Assembly: GCA_944390305.1 (NCBI GenBank)
Contig: CALXPX010000001.1
Span: 1 to 26,911, forward strand
Direction: 5' to 3'
Source of the DNA: an uncultured Clostridia bacterium
GTDB taxonomy: Bacteria > Bacillota > Clostridia > TANB77 > CAG-508
Length of the DNA: 26,911 bases
The position numbers and the translations under genes are program-made. Positions within the stretch are counted from its first letter, which is position 1. Each line of letters begins with the position of its first letter. Shown here one piece after another: positions 16,795 through 23,107 of this stretch. Below the pieces are notes generated by a model. That model was not told the DNA's origin. It saw only the letters and a program-made list of their open reading frames with translations, and made no database searches.

Positions 16795-17952
16795 TTAATA
16801 ATTTATTTTTAGCAAATCTATAAATACAAAGCTACACGAAAACCGTATATAAACATCAGGATTGTCTGGATAGTTATTCCAACGAGATGATGTTGGATTG
16901 CCAGATCCAGAATTGTGGTAATCTCCCCCTCGATCAACTCGATAGCCAGTAGATTTCTCCTTCATTGTCCATTCAAACACGTTTCCTGCCAAATCATAAA
17001 TATTATTTACTCTATAATTATCATTTGATCCACATCTTGCTAATTTTCCTGAATAATTTCCTTTATCTGTTGAATTTCTTACGAACGATTTTTCGTCACA
17101 ATTTGATGTCTTATAACTTGGGTCTATCCACGTCATTATTGCATCCCACTGTACTCCATATATTAGCGTACTTGTTACATTATATCTACTTTTATCTGTA
17201 TACATTCCTTGCGATTTTGCAACTGCTCCTTCTGTTCCTATAGATGTCATACTTTCTCCCCATGTTATATTGTTCCACACTTCTGCTCCCTTTTTGCTTA
17301 CTACTATATCTACTCCATCTATATTTTCTTTTCCTGCTTCATATCTTGCTACATAAAATCCTTTATTGTCTTCTACACTTTGTTTCATATTATTATATTC
17401 TTCTAGTTCATTTGGATATCTATATCCTTCTGGTGATGGTTCTGAACATTCTATAAAATACGCTGAGTTTGGTGAATCCTTATAATAACTTGTATATCTT
17501 ATAAACTCATCTATATTTTCTACTGGAACCCATACAAATTGATTCCCAATTAAACCATCTCCTGGTATATTGGCTTGGTCTGTATATTTTTCTTTTGAGT
17601 ATTTATTCTCATCTGCTTTTGCATCTGATATTACTATTCCATCTGATTTAGTTCCCCCAACATAATAAAAGCCTTTTGGCACTTTTACTCCTTCTACTTT
17701 TACTTCTTCATTCATATATTTATCTATGAAGTTTGATGCTTTATTTAATTCATCTTGTTCCTTAAGGCTAGCTATTTCATATCTATCTACCGCATTCTCT
17801 GCTCTTGTAAATATTCCATTAGTTCCTATTGTTAAATTTATTGCTACTCCTGCTAAGATTAATAATACTATTATTGTAACCACTAATGCTATTAATGTTA
17901 TTCCTCTTATCCCACTTTTTACTTTTTCAACTACTTTTTTCTCTTTTTCCAT
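16795..17952 (-). CDS. Prepilin-like protein with C-terminal FGE/C-type-lectin-like domain (possible diversified displayed protein)
   Basis: A 385-aa protein. Residues 14-41 look like a type IV prepilin leader and helix (GIRG then ITLIALVVTIIVLLILAGVAI), with likely cleavage after Gly17; the usual Glu at +5 is Ala, as in many clostridial pilin-like proteins. From about 95 on is a formylglycine-generating-enzyme/SUMF1-like domain (GNQFVWVPVENIDEF, GFYVARYEAG, NIYDLAGNVFEWT, then RGG at 341-343). The tail has the layout of lectin-fold variable regions, but the usual final GFR is altered (IRFSCS). The 3' end is 44% G+C, well above the gene's interior. AGGAGGT precedes the ATG. It is controlled by the leader shared with the gene at 21476. 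An enzymatic role is unlikely; ligand binding at the surface is inferred. Confidence 0.82.
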   Translation of the reverse strand: MEKEKKVVEKVKSGIRGITLIALVVTIIVLLILAGVAINLTIGTNGIFTRAENAVDRYEIASLKEQDELNKASNFIDKYMNEEVKVEGVKVPKGFYYVGGTKSDGIVISDAKADENKYSKEKYTDQANIPGDGLIGNQFVWVPVENIDEFIRYTSYYKDSPNSAYFIECSEPSPEGYRYPNELEEYNNMKQSVEDNKGFYVARYEAGKENIDGVDIVVSKKGAEVWNNITWGESMTSIGTEGAVAKSQGMYTDKSRYNVTSTLIYGVQWDAIMTWIDPSYKTSNCDEKSFVRNSTDKGNYSGKLARCGSNDNYRVNNIYDLAGNVFEWTMKEKSTGYRVDRGGDYHNSGSGNPTSSRWNNYPDNPDVYIRFSCSFVFIDLLKINY

Positions 17953-17981
17953 ATTGTAACCTCCTTTTAATCTTTAGACAA

Positions 17982-18093
17982 CAAAAAACTATGCTATTTA
18001 GATTCGTCTAAAAAGCATAGTTCTATCTCTATGTTTACATAAGTTTATTTTGTTAAATCCTACGATATATATATATATATATATACAGCCTCA
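17982..18093 (-). repeat. Leader repeat, copy 1 (conserved 5' UTR element)
   Basis: This 112-nt segment matches 22749-22861 in 107 of 113 aligned columns (5 substitutions, 1 indel), while the sequences on both sides differ. Each copy ends 30-31 nt before the start codon of an FGE-like gene. In transcript order it has GAGGCTG, a 21-nt TA tract, CGTAGGATTTAAC, a weak CTTATG/CATAG pair and a 16-bp hairpin with a U run. I know no riboswitch class that fits. The substitutions in the hairpin largely keep pairing (a U-G pair becomes U-A; one creates a U-U mismatch). Confidence 0.88.
17983..18022 (-). terminator. Attenuator hairpin in leader copy 1
   Basis: On the minus strand AACTATGCTTTTTAGA (18007-18022), loop CGAA, and TCTAAATAGCATAGTT (17987-18002) form a 16-position stem with one U-U mismatch, followed by a U run (TTTTTTG in total). 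Only 30 nt separate it from the ATG, leaving no room for another promoter, so the gene needs read-through. Confidence 0.82.
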
Positions 18094-18147
18094 AGGCTTA
18101 TCTGTCTTTTTATTTGTTTTCTCCTATTTTATTTTTTTATTATATTT

Positions 18148-18176
18148 ATTTTATATGTTTTTATTTCTTTAGTCAA
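18148..18176 (-). promoter_or_regulatory. Promoter of leader copy 1 and the FGE-like gene
   Basis: TTGACT (18171-18176), 17-bp spacer, TAAAAT (18148-18153) on the minus strand. The transcript would start near 18141 and include the whole leader repeat. The stretch 18094-18239 holds this promoter and nothing else I can support. Confidence 0.7.
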
Positions 18177-18239
18177 TATTTTTATAATGAAAGTTTTTTT
18201 TCAGTATATTTCTATATTTAATTATATACTTTTTTAATT

Positions 18240-19199
18240 TTATTTTATCTTTTCTATTTCTATTATTTTATTTATTTCACTAATTGCTCTTAACTTTTGA
18301 GAATGTATTTGTGTATTGTTATATGTTTTTATAAAATATTCACAATTTTTTAAGTCCATAAAAGATGTATATTGTGTATAATCATTCTTTCCACTACTTG
18401 TTACAACAATGCCTTTTGGAATACTTACAGATTCCATTATATGAAAATATGTTATGATTGCTTCATTTTTGTTATTTGGTATTTCTACATGAGATTTTAA
18501 AAATGCTGCTCTTACAAATCTTGATGGTGGTGTAAAATCTCCTGGAATACCTATTAATCCTGCACCCTGACCAAATGGTGTTAAATAAATTTTTTCCCAT
18601 CTAGATTCATTATACTGAATAGGAGATAAATTCATGTAATTTCTTAAATTTGTTATATGCCATTCTAAATTAGGACTATTAGTAAGCACTCCTATCGGGT
18701 TTAATAGCAAATGCATTCCATCTTCTCTGTTTTCTAATATTAGACATTTCCCATTACTATCTACAATTATCCAATGCAAAGGAGCTATAGTATTTGTTAT
18801 ATTATCTTTTATTCCAATTATAGAAGTATTATATAGTAAAAAGCAAGCTTCATCAATATTACTACAATTTCCCAATAAGAATTTAACTATGTTTACCGAA
18901 TCAATATTATATTTTTTATTTGTATACATTTTTTCATATTTTGCGAAACCTGGAAAATATAGACTTGCAACAGCTAATCCCTTTTCATTAACTCCATCTG
19001 CAAATACTATATCTTCTACCTTCTGCCCCATTCCTATAAATGAATATTTATTTTTTATTTGCATATTAGATGATACATTTTTCCAATTATAATTTCTAGG
19101 ACAAATATATATCGATGGATTTAAATCATATGAAAAATCCATCGTTCTACCGAAATACCAATTTCTTTGCTTATCACTAAAGTTAATTGCTGTACACAT
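18240..19199 (-). CDS. Choloylglycine hydrolase family protein (bile salt hydrolase / penicillin V acylase type)
   Basis: A 319-aa N-terminal-nucleophile amidase. Removing Met1 would expose the catalytic Cys2 (MCTAINFS); Arg18 and Asp21 (FGRTMDFSYD), Asn174 (VLTNSPNLEWHITNLRNYM) and Arg227 (PPSRFVRAAFL) complete the active site. It hydrolyses an amide such as a conjugated bile salt, acyl-homoserine lactone or penicillin V. The residue at the family's substrate-diagnostic position is Tyr81 (ASLYFPG), as in penicillin acylases, where bile salt hydrolases have Asn. No signal peptide, so cytoplasmic. AAAGGAGA precedes the ATG; it starts 25 nt after sigK with no terminator between, so the two are likely co-transcribed. 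Confidence 0.92.
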   Translation of the reverse strand: MCTAINFSDKQRNWYFGRTMDFSYDLNPSIYICPRNYNWKNVSSNMQIKNKYSFIGMGQKVEDIVFADGVNEKGLAVASLYFPGFAKYEKMYTNKKYNIDSVNIVKFLLGNCSNIDEACFLLYNTSIIGIKDNITNTIAPLHWIIVDSNGKCLILENREDGMHLLLNPIGVLTNSPNLEWHITNLRNYMNLSPIQYNESRWEKIYLTPFGQGAGLIGIPGDFTPPSRFVRAAFLKSHVEIPNNKNEAIITYFHIMESVSIPKGIVVTSSGKNDYTQYTSFMDLKNCEYFIKTYNNTQIHSQKLRAISEINKIIEIEKIK

Positions 19200-19224
19200 A
19201 TTTTCTCCTTTAGTTATCTGAATT

Positions 19225-19923
19225 TTATTCTTTTATTTCTTTTGCAAGTTTTCCTATCGCTCTTGTTTCTATTCTTGATACATAAGAACGTGAAATTCCC
19301 ATATCACTTGCAATTTCTTTTTGAGTCTTTGGTTTTTCTCCATTAAGACCAAATCTTAATTCTATTATAGTCCTTTCTCTGTTTTTTAGAACCTTTTTTA
19401 TTTTTTCATATAACTTTGATATTTTCATTTTAAGATCCACTTCTTCATCAATTGGTCTTTCTTCATTTTCCAAGACTTCTTTTAATGTTACTGTATTATC
19501 GTCTTTATCTTTACCAATTGGATCTTCTAAATACACTTCTGAATTTATTCTTTTAGTAGCTCTTAAATACATAAGAATTTCATTATCTATACATTTTGAT
19601 ATATATGTAGATATTTTTATAGACTTTTTTGAATCATAACTATTTATTCCTTTTATTAATCCTATTGATCCTATAGATATTAAGTCATCTTGATCTATAT
19701 TTGTATTTGAATATTTTTTACATACATGAGCTACTAATCTTAAATTGTGTTCTATTAATATGTTTTTAGCTTCTATATCTCCTTTTTCCATTCTCTCTAC
19801 ATACATTTTTTCTTCATTAGGAGTTAAACTTTCTGGAAAAAGACTATTGTTTGATATGTACCCTAATATAAATATAGCTGAACCTAAAAATGCTAAAAAT
19901 CCTGATATTGTAATCGTTAACAT
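19225..19923 (-). CDS. sigK: Sporulation sigma factor SigK
   Basis: A 232-aa sigma-70 family protein. A hydrophobic N-terminal stretch (MLTITISGFLAFLGSAIFIL) matches the pro-sequence of SigK, which holds it at the membrane until cleaved. Region 2 (ENLRLV-like IEHNLRLVAHVCKKY, DDLISIGSIGLIKGINSYD) and region 4 (RERTIIELRFGLNG, TQKEIASDMGISRSYVSRIETRAIGKL) are complete. It directs late mother-cell genes in sporulation. I use the ATG at 19923 because GGAGGT lies 7 nt before it; an ATG nine codons upstream has no such site. The gene is uninterrupted, with no skin-like element. Followed by a choloylglycine-hydrolase gene. Confidence 0.93.
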   Translation of the reverse strand: MLTITISGFLAFLGSAIFILGYISNNSLFPESLTPNEEKMYVERMEKGDIEAKNILIEHNLRLVAHVCKKYSNTNIDQDDLISIGSIGLIKGINSYDSKKSIKISTYISKCIDNEILMYLRATKRINSEVYLEDPIGKDKDDNTVTLKEVLENEERPIDEEVDLKMKISKLYEKIKKVLKNRERTIIELRFGLNGEKPKTQKEIASDMGISRSYVSRIETRAIGKLAKEIKE

Positions 19924-20074
19924 ATATGCACCTCCAACATTTTCTCTCATACATTAATTATATGTTAAAAAATTTTTCAATGTGCATGACCCATGAAAAA
20001 GGCCAAAGTATTGTTTTCTTTTTATATTAAATATTCTATTTTTCTTTATTGTTTTAATTTACTTTTTACTAATA

Positions 20075-20111
20075 AATAAAAAACTCTAAGATTAATAATT
20101 AATCTTTAGAG
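20075..20111 (-). terminator. Terminator of the U32 gene
   Basis: On the minus strand CTCTAAAGATTAAT (20098-20111) pairs with ATTAATCTTAGAG (20084-20096) with one bulged base and a minimal loop, followed by TTTTTTATTT. The interval 19924-20074 before sigK holds no promoter I could assign with confidence. Confidence 0.82.
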
Positions 20112-20136
20112 CTTTTAATATTTATATCGAAGTATT

Positions 20137-21369
20137 TTATATTTTCTTTTTTCTTATTATAAACCCTTCTTCACATTTAATTGGCAGATGCATTAATACT
20201 TTCTGTCCATCTTTTCCTGGATTTACATATTCAATTTCTTTTCCAGTTTCATCGTCCCACATATTATTTATAGTGAATTCTTCTACTTCTATTTTATTAG
20301 GAATGATAATTTCCATTTTATTCCCAACTTCTAATCTGTTTTTTACAGCTAAAACTGATTTATCCTCATTATATTCCATAACCTGACATGCATATTCATA
20401 TTTTGCATTATATTGTTTTCCTTCATATTCTTGAAAGTCTTTGTTATTTTTATCTTCAAAGAAGAATGTTGTAAGTCCTCTAGTTTTTGTTTTTTCTAAT
20501 TCATTTAAATATTTCTCATAATTAAATTTTTCGTGATTATTTATATAGTCATCTATTGCTGTTCTATATGTATTTACTACACTTGCTAAATAATATTCAG
20601 ATTTTAGTCTTCCTTCTATTTTTAAACTAGTAACTCCCATTTCAATTATTTCTGGAATTTGTTTAATTAGGCATAGATCTTTTGAGGATAATATATATGT
20701 TCCATTTGTATCTGTTTCTACAGGCATTAAATTACCCGGATTTTGTTTTTCTTCTAGATATAAATTATATGCCCATCTACAACTTTGTGCACAATCACCT
20801 AAATTTGCATTTCTACAAGCTAGAAAATCACTTAAATAGCATCTTCCGGAATATGCCCAGCAAATGGCTCCATGAACAAATATTTCAGTTTCTAATCCTT
20901 GAGGAGTATTATCTATTAGGTATTTAATTTGCTCTTTGTTCATTTCTCTAGAAAGTATTACTCTTTTTGCTCCATTTCTATACCAAAAATTAGCTGCGTG
21001 ACTACTTAATGTGTTTGCTTGTGTACTTATATGTATTGGAATATCTGGAGCCACATTTTTAATCACTTCAATTACTCCCCCGTCAGATGCAATTATTCCA
21101 TCTACTGCTAATTTATTTAATATTTTTACTTGATTTACGATTTCTTCATACATACTATCCCCAGCATATATATTAATTGCTGCATATACTCTTTTCCCTA
21201 TACTATGAGCATATTTAATAGTATTTGCCAAATCTTCATCATCTACTTCTGCTCTACTTCTTAAAGATAAAGCACCTGTTCCACAATATACAGCATCTGC
21301 TCCATATTTAAATGCTACTTTTGCTTTTTCAAAAGACCCAGCTGGTGCTAATAATTCAGGTTTTTCCAT
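20137..21369 (-). CDS. Peptidase U32 family protein (TrhP/YegQ-like, tRNA hydroxylation)
   Basis: A 410-aa protein with the U32 TIM-barrel start (PELLAPAGSFEKAKVAFKYGADAVYCG) and the signature EIFVHGAICWAYSGRCYLS. Cys170, Cys177, Cys193 and Cys197 match the iron-sulphur ligands of this family. Although annotated as collagenase-like peptidases, members such as E. coli TrhP and the B. subtilis YrrN/YrrO pair make 5-hydroxyuridine at tRNA position 34 using prephenate; I take that as the likely role. I start at the ATG at 21369 because AAAGGA abuts the earlier ATG at 21375. It has its own promoter and terminator. Only one copy is in the window. Confidence 0.92.
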   Translation of the reverse strand: MEKPELLAPAGSFEKAKVAFKYGADAVYCGTGALSLRSRAEVDDEDLANTIKYAHSIGKRVYAAINIYAGDSMYEEIVNQVKILNKLAVDGIIASDGGVIEVIKNVAPDIPIHISTQANTLSSHAANFWYRNGAKRVILSREMNKEQIKYLIDNTPQGLETEIFVHGAICWAYSGRCYLSDFLACRNANLGDCAQSCRWAYNLYLEEKQNPGNLMPVETDTNGTYILSSKDLCLIKQIPEIIEMGVTSLKIEGRLKSEYYLASVVNTYRTAIDDYINNHEKFNYEKYLNELEKTKTRGLTTFFFEDKNNKDFQEYEGKQYNAKYEYACQVMEYNEDKSVLAVKNRLEVGNKMEIIIPNKIEVEEFTINNMWDDETGKEIEYVNPGKDGQKVLMHLPIKCEEGFIIRKKKI

Positions 21370-21414
21370 ATACATTCCTTTCTATATACTTTTTTTACTA
21401 CTTTATTTTTTTAT

Positions 21415-21443
21415 ATTATATTATTTTTTCTATCATTTAGCAA
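21415..21443 (-). promoter_or_regulatory. Promoter of the U32 gene
   Basis: TTGCTA (21438-21443), 17-bp spacer, TATAAT (21415-21420) on the minus strand, about 45 bp before the start codon. Confidence 0.72.
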
Positions 21444-21475
21444 GTAGAGTTTATATTATTTTATTTAATAATAGT

Positions 21476-22717
21476 TTATAAAAATAAAGCAATACGAAAA
21501 GTACCAAAAAGGCTTGCATTTGTATCAACATAAAAACGGCATCCAGCTGGTCCAGCAATATAACTATTTTCTGCATAACAGCCTCCTCTAGCAGTCAGTT
21601 CTGCAATGTGAATTTCACTACTTCTTTCATAACAATTTCCGCCCATATCATATATATTGCTTACTGCTGTTGTTTGCCCTGTTGGTACTAATACTTCTGT
21701 ATTTTGTTCTTTTATTTGATTTTTTCCTAATATATCTATATAACTAAATTCAGATTCATAATTATTTCCTTGTGGTGAATTTATTCCATAATTTGTAGTT
21801 TTTATTTGTATAAAATTTATTGCTGTATCCCATGCATAACTACTTACTAATTTAGTTTTAGTATTATATCCATTTTTACTAGCCATTCCTTCTGATACTT
21901 TCTTTGAATTATCATAAGTTATATAATTATATGGTGCTTGTCCAGATTTTATTGCTACCTCATTACTTTGGCTATCTCCACTTTCTCTCAATTTTTTAGC
22001 TTCTGTTGATACTTTATCTCCTGATTCGAATCTTCCTATATAATAGCCTCCATTTGCATTTACACTTGCTTCTTCATCTGTTGGTAATGTTTCTGAATAC
22101 TCTCCATAATTTCCGGCATTTTTTCCAAAATCCGTTCTTTGATAAATAATAGTTTTATCTCCTATGCTTGTATGTATAGTTACACCTGATCCTGTTTTTG
22201 CTGGTATCCATACAAATTGGTTTCCTTCTTTATCTTCTATTACTACTCCATCTTCTACTAAATCTGCTGTTTCTTCTGATACCTTAAATCCTTCTGGTAA
22301 TGTTATCTTATTTCCTAAGTCATCTACTACTTCTTTATCTTCTTCAAAATATGCATCTTTATCTTTTAGGTATGATACTTTATTAGATGTAAGCATTGTT
22401 CCTACTATCTTTTCTCCATTTACATATCCTGTCTTTCCCCATTCTATATCTTCTGCTTTTGCTGTTGCATCTGATGTATCCAAAACTTCTAATTCTCCTG
22501 TTATTCCTCCTATTTTTACTCCTTTTCTTATGTATTTTGCAATTAGACTTGAACTTGTATTTTCTCCTAATTTATATTTTTCTTCTTCTGCTCTTTTATT
22601 TACTATTACATTTCTTATTAATATACTTCCTACTATTATTCCTATTAGAATTACAACTATAATTAATATTAATAACTTTTTGTTTTTTAGATTTTCTATT
22701 TTTCTTTCTTTTGACAT
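21476..22717 (-). CDS. Membrane-anchored protein with C-terminal FGE/C-type-lectin-like domain
   Basis: A 413-aa protein: basic start, membrane anchor (about 14-35), a segment with GGITGELEVLD...GKTGYVNGEKIVGTM that resembles short repeats in phage-tail and surface proteins, then an FGE-like domain (GNQFVWIPAKTGSG, GGYYIGRFESGD, NIYDMGGNCYERSSEI, RGG at 377-379, final GTFRIALFL). The last ~100 nt are 43% G+C with CGT and GCC codons uncommon elsewhere in the window. The layout matches the gene at 16795, and the same leader lies before it, so they are paralogous in use though diverged in sequence. AAGGAGA precedes the ATG. Catalysis is not expected; surface ligand binding is inferred. Confidence 0.8.
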   Translation of the reverse strand: MSKERKIENLKNKKLLILIIVVILIGIIVGSILIRNVIVNKRAEEEKYKLGENTSSSLIAKYIRKGVKIGGITGELEVLDTSDATAKAEDIEWGKTGYVNGEKIVGTMLTSNKVSYLKDKDAYFEEDKEVVDDLGNKITLPEGFKVSEETADLVEDGVVIEDKEGNQFVWIPAKTGSGVTIHTSIGDKTIIYQRTDFGKNAGNYGEYSETLPTDEEASVNANGGYYIGRFESGDKVSTEAKKLRESGDSQSNEVAIKSGQAPYNYITYDNSKKVSEGMASKNGYNTKTKLVSSYAWDTAINFIQIKTTNYGINSPQGNNYESEFSYIDILGKNQIKEQNTEVLVPTGQTTAVSNIYDMGGNCYERSSEIHIAELTARGGCYAENSYIAGPAGCRFYVDTNASLFGTFRIALFL

Positions 22718-22748
22718 ATTTTTTCTCCTTTTACTTTTTTATATAACG

Positions 22749-22861
22749 CAAAAAAACTATGCCTTTTAGATTCGTCTAAAAAGCATAGTTTTATTTCTAT
22801 GTTTACATAAGCTTATTTTGTTAAATCCTACGATATATATATATATATATATACAGCCTCA
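22749..22861 (-). repeat. Leader repeat, copy 2 (conserved 5' UTR element)
   Basis: Second copy of the element at 17982-18093, 113 nt, again 31 nt before the start codon of an FGE-like gene. The TA tract is the same length (21 nt, 22833-22853) in both copies. In this copy the hairpin pairs over all 16 positions. Confidence 0.88.
22750..22790 (-). terminator. Attenuator hairpin in leader copy 2
   Basis: On the minus strand AACTATGCTTTTTAGA (22775-22790), loop CGAA, and TCTAAAAGGCATAGTT (22755-22770) form 16 bp with one U-G wobble, followed by a U run (seven T in total). Just upstream, CATAG (22797-22801) could instead pair with CTATG of the 5' arm, or with CTTATG (22806-22811), a possible antiterminator/anti-antiterminator set; these pairings are short. 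Confidence 0.82.
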
Positions 22862-22875
22862 GCGTTTTTAAGCAT
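22828..22875 (-). CDS. Possible 15-aa leader peptide reading through the TA tract
   Basis: An ATG at 22875, preceded by GGAAAAGG at 7 nt, opens MLKNAEAVYIYIYIS and stops at TAG right after the TA tract. The tandem Tyr-Ile codons could stall ribosomes and influence the downstream hairpin. In copy 1 the same frame is open (stop at 18060) and AGGAGA lies 6 nt before it, but the codon there is ATA rather than ATG, which weakens the case. Confidence 0.3.
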   Translation of the reverse strand: MLKNAEAVYIYIYIS

Positions 22876-22903
22876 TTTCTTACCTTTTCCTTTATTTTTT
22901 TAT

Positions 22904-22932
22904 ATAATACCATTATTTAATTTTTATTTCAA
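22904..22932 (-). promoter_or_regulatory. Promoter of leader copy 2 and the second FGE-like gene
   Basis: TTGAAA (22927-22932), 17-bp spacer, TATTAT (22904-22909) on the minus strand; transcription would start near 22897. Between here and the mutS2 promoter (22933-22999) I see only AT-rich sequence. Confidence 0.68.
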
Positions 22933-22999
22933 TACAATACCTATAATTATTTTTATGCTATTTCGTTCTTTATTTTAATATATTAAATATATACCTTAT

Positions 23000-23028
23000 T
23001 TGATTTTTTCTTTATTTTCGGGTATAAT
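23000..23028 (+). promoter_or_regulatory. Promoter of mutS2
   Basis: TTGATT (23000-23005), 17-bp spacer, TATAAT (23023-23028), about 80 bp before the ATG, with TTTGGAGG ribosome site near 23090-23096. Confidence 0.75.
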
Positions 23029-23107
23029 TTAAGTTATACTATAAAAGTAGAATATAAAAAATTTTAATATTTAATTATTTTACTTTTATTTGGAGGTTTT
23101 TATTTTT

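Noticed and set aside
16965..17456. Plus-strand open frames opposite the prepilin/FGE gene
   Set aside because: Overlapping short frames rich in Tyr/Leu/Phe, antisense to the real gene, no start signals.
18065..18085. TA microsatellite as evidence of phase variation by itself
   Set aside because: Both copies have exactly the same length (21 nt), so the window shows no length variation; kept only as a possibility.
17982..18093. A cyclic-di-GMP or other known riboswitch
   Set aside because: The conserved aptamer cores I know for c-di-GMP-I/II, SAM, purine, TPP, glycine and preQ1 are absent; only the terminator-like hairpin is recognisable.
19924..20074. A SigE-dependent promoter for sigK
   Set aside because: GAATATT resembles a SigE -35 box, but no convincing CATACA-type -10 lies at the right distance.
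22164..22769. A 201-codon open frame on the plus strand opposite the second FGE-like gene
   Set aside because: It lies wholly antisense to a well-supported gene, has no ribosome binding site, and its Ser/Phe/Leu-rich product is what the opposite strand of an AT-rich gene gives.
17982..22861. A transposon or integrative element bounded by the two leader repeats
   Set aside because: The interval holds sigK, a U32 gene and a hydrolase, no transposase or integrase, and each repeat sits at the same place before a homologous gene, which fits a regulatory leader better.
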